From DAOOOW01 sp035387885 (lineage in GTDB: Bacteria; Patescibacteriota; Patescibacteriia; UBA2196), in NCBI GenBank assembly GCA_035387885.1, contig DAOOOW010000017.1:1-23204 (forward strand): a DNA stretch of 23,204 nt. Reading direction: 5' to 3'. Shown one piece after another: positions 13,663-19,739 of the stretch. The notes beneath the pieces are model-generated. The model ran no database searches and was not told the DNA's origin. It worked only from the letters and a program-made list of their open reading frames with translations. How positions within the stretch are numbered: the stretch's first letter is position 1; every line of letters begins with the position of its first letter. The translations under genes were made by a program, and so were the position numbers.

Positions 13663-15318
13663 CTACTTCCTATGTTTCTGCGTGACATCAAAGCCTAATC
13701 TAAATCTGCCGCCGAGCATTAAACGCGTTTGGGCATCTGTGGCTGGAATGGAACCAAAACAAATCATGGTTACTGGAAATAAAAACCATTGCAAAATCAT
13801 GGCTATCCATTTTGTTTTTTTATACTTAGCTGGTCTTTCTGGTAAAAAGAAAATATTAATATAAACAGAAAAAACTAAACCGATCATGGCCAATAACATA
13901 ATAGCCTCAAGAATAAAAGGCGCATTTTGCACAATAGCATCCTGCATCTGGCGATAAGCAGCCACATATAAAGGTAAACGCCCTAAAATTAACATAAATA
14001 TAGGTCCAGTGGCCCAAGAAAATTGTCCTTCGGTTTGATTAAATAGATAACGAAATTTTTTTAGCCAAGGAATCTGTTTATTGTATATAAAATGAGTTAT
14101 CATCCAAGGAAAATGTTCCACAGACCAAGCCCAGCGACGCATTTGTTTGTATTGACCTTTAATTGTTTGCCACAAAGTTTCTCCCATGACTGTGTCCATA
14201 GAAATCGGCACATGCATAGGAATAGTAGAATAATCGCCATTAAAATATTCAAAACATTGTAAAAAAATACGCGAATCTTCGGTCACAATATTTGTTTCCC
14301 AATAATTAACCGCCACCAAAGTTTTAAAACTCATGGAATGCGAAGAAAAAGTAAATAATCTTTCCGGTCGGGCTTTATCAGCCATAAGCCAAAAGGTGGT
14401 CGAACTGGCCACCACTCTGGCAAATGAAGGCGCGTCCCAAGCATTATTATTGTATAAAGTTAGAGGTTGATAGGAATGTTTATGTGGATCGTCAGCAGTC
14501 ATCCATAAATAGGTTAAACGAGAAAAATATTGCGGATAAACATACGTATCAGAATCAAAATTAGAAACAATAATATTTTCATAAGGAATATTTTCTGCGT
14601 CAATTACCTCTTCTTTAACTTTTTTGGCAGCCCAGGTACAATTGGAACCCTTGCCAGGTAATTCATTTGGCCCGGGCAAAGGATGAATATAGGCTAGAAA
14701 TTTATAAAATTTATGGCCATATTTTTCTTGTAAAATTTTTGCATCCTTTAAAAATTGCTCTGTGTATTCTTTACCGGCTCTTTCTTCTCGATTTAAAACT
14801 ATAATAAATTTTTTGGTATCATAATTCGCATTGGCTAAACCTCGAAAAGTATCTTCAAAAACTTTAAGTCCTTCTTTATATGTGGGCAAAAATATTAAAT
14901 GATAATATTTTTCATAATTACCTATTTTTTGCACTTCGGCCAACCAATTAACTTTATTAACCGCCCGATATTTTCTCAGACCTAAAAAGAGATAAATTAC
15001 AAAATAGGTGATACGAATAAACCAATAAAGATCATAAATTAAAATAAAATAAATAATCCATAATGGTTTAATAAAAGATAAAACAATGACTAGAATAAAA
15101 CTTAGCCACAAAGTAGCGCCAGGAATAATTTCTAAGGTTCGATAAGATAACATGAATAATATTTTGTCATTCCCGCGAAGGCGGGAATCCAGGCGAGATG
15201 CTAGATGAACTAATGTTTTGGCAAATCTTGCCATGTTTACTGGATTCCCGATCCGTCCGTGCCACTTGGAGTGCGGGACGAGACGGTCGGGAATGACAAC
15301 AAAAAACCTTTTAAACAT
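13663..15318 (-). CDS. Membrane-bound family 2 glycosyltransferase
   Basis: 551 residues from the ATG at 15318, or 496 from an in-frame ATG at 15153 (residue 56). It is a GT-A fold inverting glycosyltransferase that probably transfers sugars from nucleotide donors at the inner membrane. Two N-terminal membrane helices lie at about 66-115. The catalytic region has NFDSDTY (metal-binding DxD, Asp255/Asp257), TEDS (346-349) and QMRRW (392-396), the QxxRW motif of processive or GT2 enzymes. Several C-terminal membrane helices follow. The first ~50 residues of the long form are encoded by a hairpin repeat (15165-15298). The long start has AGGAGG 10 bp upstream, but that sequence lies within the promoter spacer, so the true start is open. 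The product could belong to an exopolysaccharide or a glycolipid. Confidence 0.85.
   Translation of the reverse strand: MFKRFFVVIPDRLVPHSKWHGRIGNPVNMARFAKTLVHLASRLDSRLRGNDKILFMLSYRTLEIIPGATLWLSFILVIVLSFIKPLWIIYFILIYDLYWFIRITYFVIYLFLGLRKYRAVNKVNWLAEVQKIGNYEKYYHLIFLPTYKEGLKVFEDTFRGLANANYDTKKFIIVLNREERAGKEYTEQFLKDAKILQEKYGHKFYKFLAYIHPLPGPNELPGKGSNCTWAAKKVKEEVIDAENIPYENIIVSNFDSDTYVYPQYFSRLTYLWMTADDPHKHSYQPLTLYNNNAWDAPSFARVVASSTTFWLMADKARPERLFTFSSHSMSFKTLVAVNYWETNIVTEDSRIFLQCFEYFNGDYSTIPMHVPISMDTVMGETLWQTIKGQYKQMRRWAWSVEHFPWMITHFIYNKQIPWLKKFRYLFNQTEGQFSWATGPIFMLILGRLPLYVAAYRQMQDAIVQNAPFILEAIMLLAMIGLVFSVYINIFFLPERPAKYKKTKWIAMILQWFLFPVTMICFGSIPATDAQTRLMLGGRFRLGFDVTQKHRK
15165..15298. repeat. TGTCATTCCCG composite hairpin element, copy 3, at the glycosyltransferase gene start
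   Basis: 134 bp with 11-bp perfect terminal inverted repeats TGTCATTCCCG / CGGGAATGACA. The left part is the hairpin TTCCCGC-gaag-GCGGGAA. The right half (15240-15298) begins CTGGATTCCCGATCCG. The left and right halves are joined by an AT-rich spacer, as in the copy at 11633-11782. The element is open in the glycosyltransferase frame and would encode residues 7-52 of the long form. Confidence 0.85.
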
Positions 15319-15322
15319 TTAT

Positions 15323-15352
15323 ATTATACCCTCCTTTCTGGCTCTTTGTCCA
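15323..15352 (-). promoter_or_regulatory. Promoter of the glycosyltransferase gene
   Basis: TGGACA (15347-15352), 18-bp spacer, perfect TATAAT (15323-15328), then only 4 bp to the ATG at 15318. The mRNA should begin at or just inside that ATG. A Shine-Dalgarno-like AGGAGG lies in the spacer and would not be transcribed from this promoter. Confidence 0.65.
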
Positions 15353-15358
15353 CCAAAT

Positions 15359-15404
15359 AAAAAATCCCGTCTAGACATCAAAAATATTATCCAAACGGAA
15401 TTTT
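15359..15404 (-). terminator. Possible terminator after the zinc ribbon gene
   Basis: Arms AAAAATCCCGT and ACGGAATTTTT pair with one mismatch around a loop of about 24 nt, ending in T-rich sequence on the minus strand just past the stop codon at 15409. The large loop makes it a moderate candidate. It sits directly before the glycosyltransferase promoter. Confidence 0.45.
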
Positions 15405-15408
15405 TATT

Positions 15409-15564
15409 TTAAATCTCATCTTCAGCTCCTGTTTCTTCGTTGTCGAAATCATTTTCAAAATTTAAACTAATAGTTTCTCGACCGTCATCATTACGGCAAT
15501 AATCACAAATTTTTTCAGTGGCACCTTCCTCCAGGGGCATGCCACAAAACTTACATTCTTTCAT
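15409..15564 (-). CDS. 51-residue zinc ribbon protein with acidic tail
   Basis: A short gene, easily missed. The protein starts MKECKFCGMPLEEG and has Cys4-x2-Cys7 and Cys20-x2-Cys23, the four ligands of a treble-clef or zinc-ribbon site, in a KFCGMPLEE context typical of small zinc ribbons. The last 25 residues are strongly acidic (ENDFDNEETGAEDEI). It has a near-consensus promoter (15629-15656), a leader hairpin and a possible terminator, which together make it a credible independent gene. The acidic tail could contact a basic partner such as the transcription or translation machinery, but this is speculation. No Shine-Dalgarno is seen. Confidence 0.75.
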   Translation of the reverse strand: MKECKFCGMPLEEGATEKICDYCRNDDGRETISLNFENDFDNEETGAEDEI

Positions 15565-15581
15565 AGATTAAATTTTATTGA

Positions 15582-15603
15582 TCACTAAAAACAAGTTTAG
15601 TGA
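15582..15603 (-). promoter_or_regulatory. Leader hairpin of the zinc ribbon gene
   Basis: A perfect 8-bp stem TCACTAAA / TTTAGTGA with a 6-nt loop, lying between the predicted transcription start (about 15622) and the ATG. No T run follows on the minus strand, so it is not a terminator for that direction. On the plus strand a T run does follow, but no plus-strand gene lies upstream. Confidence 0.5.
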
Positions 15604-15628
15604 GATTTTTTAATTAATTCTAGCTATG

Positions 15629-15656
15629 AGTATAATGATTTTAAAAAATATGTCAA
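15629..15656 (-). promoter_or_regulatory. Sigma-70 promoter of the zinc ribbon gene
   Basis: TTGACA (15651-15656), 16-bp spacer, TATACT (15629-15634); 11 of 12 consensus bases. The leader is about 58 nt and includes a stem-loop. Confidence 0.75.
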
Positions 15657-15878
15657 ATTCCTCTTTATGACAAAAACTTATAATTCAAAAAAATACTAAT
15701 AAAAATATTTTTAATAACTTTCCTTTAATAAAAAGGCGGGCTATGGCGCTAAATTATATTTTACAACACGCCTATTTTTTCTTAATAGAAGATTACTTAT
15801 TTTCCGCATTTTTAAGAGTATCCTGAGTACATGGGATTGTATTTTGTAAATGTTCGAATTAAGCCTTGACCGTAGTTG
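15657..15878. other. Non-coding stretch between the zinc ribbon promoter and greA
   Basis: No credible ORF. It holds a possible greA terminator (15731-15779) and a short inverted repeat CTTGAC / GTCAAG (15865-15882) that overlaps the greA stop codon. The remainder is unstructured AT-rich DNA. Confidence 0.5.
15731..15779 (-). terminator. Possible greA terminator with a large loop
   Basis: On the minus strand AAAAAATAGGCG pairs with CGCCTTTTT across about 30 nt that includes a small inner GC-rich fold. It ends in a T run about 100 bp past the greA stop. The large loop lowers confidence. A small RNA is an alternative reading. Confidence 0.35.
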
Positions 15879-16349
15879 TCAAGAAATTTCCATTATCTTA
15901 TATCTGATCATGCCTCTAGGGGTTTGAATTTCTATAATTTCATTAACTTTTTTACCCAAAAATGCCCGTCCAATAGGAGATTCATTAGAAATTAAACCTT
16001 GGGTGGGGTCTGCTTCTTCAGAACCGACAATTTTATATTCTTTTATCATCTTACCAACCTCATCAGTAATTTTAATTTTAGAGCCAACCTTAACCAAGCC
16101 ATTAGATTTGGTTTCTTCAATAATAATTGCATTTCTTAAAATAACATTTAGTTCGGCAATTCTGCCTTCAATAAATGCTTGTTCGTCGCGAGCTGAATGA
16201 TATTCAGCGTTTTCACTTAAATCACCAAATTCTTTGGCCTGTTCAATTTTTGTAATAACTTCTTTTCTTTTAACTGCCACTAATTCTTGTAATTCTTGTT
16301 TAAGTTTTTCTAATCCTTCCTTTGTAATATAAGCTTGCTCTATAGACAT
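15879..16349 (-). CDS. greA: Transcription elongation factor GreA
   Basis: 156 residues, the standard GreA length. It rescues backtracked RNA polymerase by inserting its coiled coil into the secondary channel and stimulating transcript cleavage. The N-terminal coiled coil (residues 1-75) carries the acidic tip motif FGDLSENAEYHSARDEQ, with the Asp and Glu that hold the catalytic metal. The C-terminal FKBP-like domain includes VGSKIKI and the ending SPIGRAFLGKKVNEI followed by TPRGMIRYKI. All landmarks are intact. It has its own near-consensus promoter and a leader hairpin and does not depend on PBP2 upstream. The stop is TGA, which supports the standard code. Confidence 0.97.
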   Translation of the reverse strand: MSIEQAYITKEGLEKLKQELQELVAVKRKEVITKIEQAKEFGDLSENAEYHSARDEQAFIEGRIAELNVILRNAIIIEETKSNGLVKVGSKIKITDEVGKMIKEYKIVGSEEADPTQGLISNESPIGRAFLGKKVNEIIEIQTPRGMIRYKIMEIS

Positions 16350-16379
16350 AAAATTAAATTAATTTTCATTTAAAATTTG

Positions 16380-16403
16380 CAATTATCTCTCTATAGATAA
16401 TTG
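16380..16403 (-). promoter_or_regulatory. Leader hairpin upstream of greA
   Basis: A perfect 9-bp stem CAATTATCT / AGATAATTG with loop CTCTAT, lying just downstream of the predicted start of transcription (about 16409) and about 30 bp before the ATG. It is not followed by a T run, so it is a candidate mRNA-stability or regulatory stem rather than a terminator. Confidence 0.5.
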
Positions 16404-16415
16404 TATATAACATAT

Positions 16416-16444
16416 AAGATACAAGATAGTAAAATTTGTGTCAA
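16416..16444 (-). promoter_or_regulatory. Sigma-70 promoter of greA
   Basis: TTGACA (16439-16444), 17-bp spacer, TATCTT (16416-16421). The -35 is perfect, the spacing ideal and the -10 matches four of six. Confidence 0.7.
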
Positions 16445-16454
16445 GCGTAAATTG

Positions 16455-16486
16455 TTTTAGCATTTTAACACTATAACATTTTAACA
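16455..16486. repeat. 8-bp repeat tract after the PBP2 gene
   Basis: Four 8-bp steps on the plus strand: TTTTAGCA, TTTTAACA, CTATAACA, TTTTAACA. Related units TATTAGCA and TTTTAACA occur upstream of the same gene at 18446-18461, so the PBP2 gene is bracketed by the same motif. Confidence 0.6.
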
Positions 16487-16507
16487 TTAATTTAATATGA
16501 TTTTATG

Positions 16508-18430
16508 CTAATATGACTTTTCAAAGTACCATTTCAAAACCTCCTTGGCAACTGGCAAGGCCACCGTTGAACCCTCATTGCCGTTTTCAATTAAAATAGT
16601 TAAAGCAATTTCTGAATTTTCATAAGGCGCAAAGACTGTAAACCAAGCATGGGGTTTAGCTTCGCCGCCAACTTGAGCTGTACCTGTTTTGCCAGCACTG
16701 GTGAACGACAAATCACTTAATGATCTGGCAGAACCAACCACTACTGCTTGACGCATACCTTCACGAACAATCGCTATATTTTCAGCTCTAGCAAAATTTT
16801 CATTTAAAACTTTTTTAGCAGTGACTGTTTTAGCTCCAGAACTCTCAATAATTTCTTGAACTAAAAATGGTTGGTACAGAATGCCACCATTAGCTATAGC
16901 AGCAGTCATATTAGCAATTTGCAGGGGTGTGACTAAAATATCTCCCTGGCCAATAGCTATGTGATAGGTGTCGCCAATATACCAATTTTCATTTTTAGTG
17001 GTCACTTTCCAGTCTTTAGTAGGTAAAAAACCTTTTTTTTCTGCTGGCAAATCCAAATTAGTTAAATTGCCAAAACCAAATTTATTAGCATAAGTCATCA
17101 TTTTTTCTAAACCTAAACCTTGAAAATTTTCATAACCACCACCAATATAATAAAAAAAAGTATTAACAGATTCGGCCAATGCTTTAATAACATTAGTTAA
17201 GCCATGACCGCCATCTTTCCAATCTGGAAAAAACCATTTATCAATTCTAAGCCCACCAGAACTTAAAAAAGAGGTGCTTTTAGTAATTAGACCTTCTTCC
17301 AAAGCAGCCAAAGCAAAAACTGGTTTGATAGTAGACCCAGAAGGAAATTCGCCGGTTATTACCCGATTAAAAAGTGGCTTATTTTGATCTGTTAAATAAT
17401 TTTTTATTTCTTGATTGTGTTTGGTCACATTGGAAAAAAAATTATTGTCAAAACTGGGTAAAGAAACAAAGGCCAAGATTGCACCACTTTTTGGATCAAG
17501 AGCTACGGCAGCAGCTTTTTTTAAATTATTTTTTTTAAGCATCAAAGTTAACTCCTCAGCTAACTTTTTATTTAACCTGGCATCAATGGTTAAAATCAAA
17601 TCTGCTCCAGCCCGACTCTCATTCTTTTTTAAAATAGTTAACTCTCGACCACTGGCATCCACTTCATGATTTATATACCCTGGTTGACCATGTAAAATAG
17701 TTTCGTATTGATATTCTAAACCAATTTGTCCAATCAAATCTGTATATTGATAATTTTGTTTTTTTAACTCCGACCAATCATCAGCATTAATTCTAGCCAA
17801 ATAACCCAAGACATGACTTAAATTTTCTCCAGCCAAATATTTTCTTTGAGAATCCACGTGCGATTCTAAGTTTAGAAAATCTGCTTGATGAGCTAAAAAA
17901 TATAATGTCTTGTCATAGCTAGCTTCAAAATCAAGTACTAATTTTTTGTTAGTCTCTGACAAAAAATCTTGCATATCTTTAGCCACTTCAGTCTGACTTA
18001 AACCAGTTAAAAAAACTATTTTTTGTTGCAATTTTTCTTGAGATTCTGGCGACATTTTTTTTAAATTTTCCCGTTCGATGATAAAAGAAAAACTGGGATC
18101 ATTTTCTGTTAAAGCCAGGCCATAGCGATCATAAAAAATTCCTCTAGGAGCAGCCACAACTTCACTTTTGATTCTATTACCTTCGGCAATATTATGATAA
18201 TAATCGCCTTGTTTAATTTGCAGATAAAAAACTCTGGACCACAAAATTATAAAGAATAAAATAATTACCAAAAAAGCCAACCTAACTTTTTTTATATTCA
18301 AAAGGCGAGCAATACTACCTTGATATTTTTTATCAATAAAAAAATCATCACCCGCATAAACTGTTTCTGATATTTGATAATTTCTTTTAGTTTTAAGTAA
18401 ATCTTCTGGGGTGGCAAAAGGATTTGTCAT
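16508..18430 (-). CDS. mrdA: Penicillin-binding protein 2 (peptidoglycan D,D-transpeptidase)
   Basis: 640 residues, normal for a class B PBP of the PBP2 type. It cross-links peptidoglycan during cell elongation. It has a short cytoplasmic N-terminus, one membrane helix at about 50-71 (VRLAFLVIILFFIILWSRVF), a dimerisation region starting APRGIFYDRYGLALTEN, and a C-terminal transpeptidase. The transpeptidase carries the active-site motifs SxxK (Ser366-Thr-Ile-Lys369 in GEFPSGSTIKP), SxN (Ser421-Val-Asn423) and KTGT (581-584 in SAGKTGTAQVGGE). IGQGDILVTPLQIANMTAAI is also typical of PBP2. All catalytic residues are present. It is divergent from fmt, with 106 bp between. Its presence shows that the cell makes a cross-linked wall. 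Confidence 0.95.
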   Translation of the reverse strand: MTNPFATPEDLLKTKRNYQISETVYAGDDFFIDKKYQGSIARLLNIKKVRLAFLVIILFFIILWSRVFYLQIKQGDYYHNIAEGNRIKSEVVAAPRGIFYDRYGLALTENDPSFSFIIERENLKKMSPESQEKLQQKIVFLTGLSQTEVAKDMQDFLSETNKKLVLDFEASYDKTLYFLAHQADFLNLESHVDSQRKYLAGENLSHVLGYLARINADDWSELKKQNYQYTDLIGQIGLEYQYETILHGQPGYINHEVDASGRELTILKKNESRAGADLILTIDARLNKKLAEELTLMLKKNNLKKAAAVALDPKSGAILAFVSLPSFDNNFFSNVTKHNQEIKNYLTDQNKPLFNRVITGEFPSGSTIKPVFALAALEEGLITKSTSFLSSGGLRIDKWFFPDWKDGGHGLTNVIKALAESVNTFFYYIGGGYENFQGLGLEKMMTYANKFGFGNLTNLDLPAEKKGFLPTKDWKVTTKNENWYIGDTYHIAIGQGDILVTPLQIANMTAAIANGGILYQPFLVQEIIESSGAKTVTAKKVLNENFARAENIAIVREGMRQAVVVGSARSLSDLSFTSAGKTGTAQVGGEAKPHAWFTVFAPYENSEIALTILIENGNEGSTVALPVAKEVLKWYFEKSY

Positions 18431-18444
18431 AAAAATATTTTAAT

Positions 18445-18453
18445 ATATTAGCA
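18445..18453 (-). promoter_or_regulatory. Candidate extended -10 promoter of the PBP2 gene
   Basis: Minus-strand TGCTAATAT (TGn plus TAATAT), 15 bp before the ATG, with no clear -35. The leader would be under 10 nt. Confidence 0.38.
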
Positions 18454-18482
18454 TTTTAACATTTTGAGCCAGAAAAACAATC

Positions 18483-18494
18483 CCTTAATTAAGG
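18483..18494. promoter_or_regulatory. 12-bp palindrome between divergent PBP2 and fmt genes
   Basis: CCTTAATTAAGG, a perfect palindrome placed between the two divergent promoters and just upstream of the fmt -35 box. It could be an operator for a dimeric regulator, but no regulator gene is nearby. Confidence 0.3.
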
Positions 18495-18501
18495 TTATTA
18501 A

Positions 18502-18530
18502 TTGCCACAAAATTATAAAAATGCTACATT
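18502..18530 (+). promoter_or_regulatory. Promoter of fmt, predicted leaderless
   Basis: TTGCCA (18502-18507), 17-bp spacer, TACATT (18525-18530). The expected start point, 6-8 bp beyond, coincides with the fmt ATG at 18537, so the mRNA probably begins at AUG. No Shine-Dalgarno precedes the gene, in agreement. Confidence 0.6.
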
Positions 18531-18536
18531 AACTCC

Positions 18537-19532
18537 ATGAATAATAATTCATTAAAATTCATTTTTTTTGGTTCTTCAGAGTTTTCTGTGATCATATTAG
18601 AAGAACTTTTAGGGCAAAATTATCGGCCTCTGACCATAGTAACCACCCCAGACAAGCCTAGTGGCAGAAAAAAAATTTTAACTGCCACACCGGTTAAGAT
18701 TTTGGCTTTAAAAGAAAATATCCCCATTTTACAACCAGAAAAATTGGATGAAGATTTTCTTAAGACGCTGGATCCCCGATCGGCAGGTCTAGCTTTGGCT
18801 GGGACACGGAGCGAGGCGGTCGGTAATGACGAAAACGAGATAGATATATTTATAGTGGCCTCTTATGGTAAAATTATTCCTAAAAATATTTTAACCTTAC
18901 CGCGTTTGGGTTGTTTAAACATTCATCCTTCACTCTTACCCAAATATCGTGGCGCCTCGCCCATCCAAACTGCGCTTTTAAATGGCGATAAAGAAACTGG
19001 AGTTACCATTATGCTTATGGATGAAAAACTAGATCACGGACCAATATTGTCAAGCCTTGCCTGTCCAATAGCAGAAACAGAAAATTTTTTAGAACTACAT
19101 AACCGTCTGGCAATAATGGGCGCAGAACTTTTAATTAAAATTTTGCCAGATTTTCTTACTAACAAAATTAAAATGACTGAACAAAATCATGCCGCAGCTA
19201 CTTTTAGCAAAATAATTAACAAAACTGATGGGGAAATCAGTTGGCAAAAACCAGCCAGAGAAATCCATAATCAGTGGCGCGCCTTTCATTTGTGGCCAGG
19301 CATCTTTGGAGAATTAATAATTAAAAATAAAAAAATAAAAATAAACTTTACAGTAATTAACTTAACAAAAAATATTAATAAAAATATTTTGCCAGGAGAA
19401 TATGAAATTATAAATAAAAAACTCTATGTGGCTAGCGGCGATAAATATTTATTAGAAATTATAAAATTACAACCAGCTGGCAAAAAAGAAATGACCGCAG
19501 CAGAATTTATCAATGGCTATTTAAAAATTTAG
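18537..19532 (+). CDS. fmt: Methionyl-tRNA formyltransferase with an in-frame repeat insertion
   Basis: 331 residues. It formylates Met-tRNAfMet with 10-formyl-THF to make the bacterial initiator. The N-terminal Rossmann domain begins KFIFFGSSEFSVIILEELL. The catalytic region reads LNIHPSLLPKYRGASPIQ, with Asn128 and His130, then GVTIMLMDEKLDHGPIL, with Asp166; these correspond to the Asn-His-Asp triad of E. coli Fmt. The C-terminal OB domain follows (about 225-331, with WRAFHLWPG). The triad is shifted by about 22 residues from the E. coli numbering I recall (106/108/144). Residues 78-98 are encoded by a 63-bp repeat element and have no counterpart between helix 3 and the DIFIVASYGKI strand. 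All key residues are otherwise intact, so the enzyme is probably active. Confidence 0.94.
   Translation: MNNNSLKFIFFGSSEFSVIILEELLGQNYRPLTIVTTPDKPSGRKKILTATPVKILALKENIPILQPEKLDEDFLKTLDPRSAGLALAGTRSEAVGNDENEIDIFIVASYGKIIPKNILTLPRLGCLNIHPSLLPKYRGASPIQTALLNGDKETGVTIMLMDEKLDHGPILSSLACPIAETENFLELHNRLAIMGAELLIKILPDFLTNKIKMTEQNHAAATFSKIINKTDGEISWQKPAREIHNQWRAFHLWPGIFGELIIKNKKIKINFTVINLTKNINKNILPGEYEIINKKLYVASGDKYLLEIIKLQPAGKKEMTAAEFINGYLKI
18768..18830. repeat. Half-element of the TGTCATTCCCG family inserted in fmt
   Basis: 63 bp, exactly 21 codons. It begins CTGGATCCCCGATCGG and ends GGCGGTCGGTAATGAC, matching the right halves of the elements at 15240-15298 (CTGGATTCCCGATCCG to GGTCGGGAATGAC) and 11723-11782. 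The middle diverges. It is more GC-rich than the surrounding gene. Confidence 0.82.
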
Positions 19533-19558
19533 TATTTTTTATCATTAAACATAATTTT

Positions 19559-19587
19559 TTGCCGAAAATCTGGTTTTGTGATAAAAT
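19559..19587 (+). promoter_or_regulatory. Promoter upstream of the exported lysozyme-like gene
   Basis: TTGCCG (19559-19564), 17-bp spacer, TAAAAT (19582-19587). This leaves an AT-rich leader of about 145 nt. Confidence 0.5.
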
Positions 19588-19603
19588 AAAAATAGAAAAA
19601 ATT

Positions 19604-19739
19604 CTTAATTTTTAAATTCAAATTTTGAAATAATTTTTTAATTTTGAATTTTTAATTAAACTAAACTTAATTTTTTTCAAAATTAAACAATTAGATATTA
19701 TTTTTAAATTCAAAATTCAAAATTAAAAATTTATAAAAT
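19604..19739. repeat. AT-only repeat-rich leader with TTCAAAA units
   Basis: Dense repeats built from AATTCAAA, TTTTGAA and TTTTTAATT, including a clean 7-bp phase near 19707-19727 (TTCAAAA twice, then TTAAAAA). Arms such as AAATTCAAAATT and AATTTTGAATTT are mutually complementary. No coding capacity. Confidence 0.5.

Noticed and set aside
15218..15412. 64-codon plus-strand open frame over the glycosyltransferase gene start
   Set aside because: Most of it is the hairpin element read in antisense, plus the promoter and terminator of minus-strand genes.
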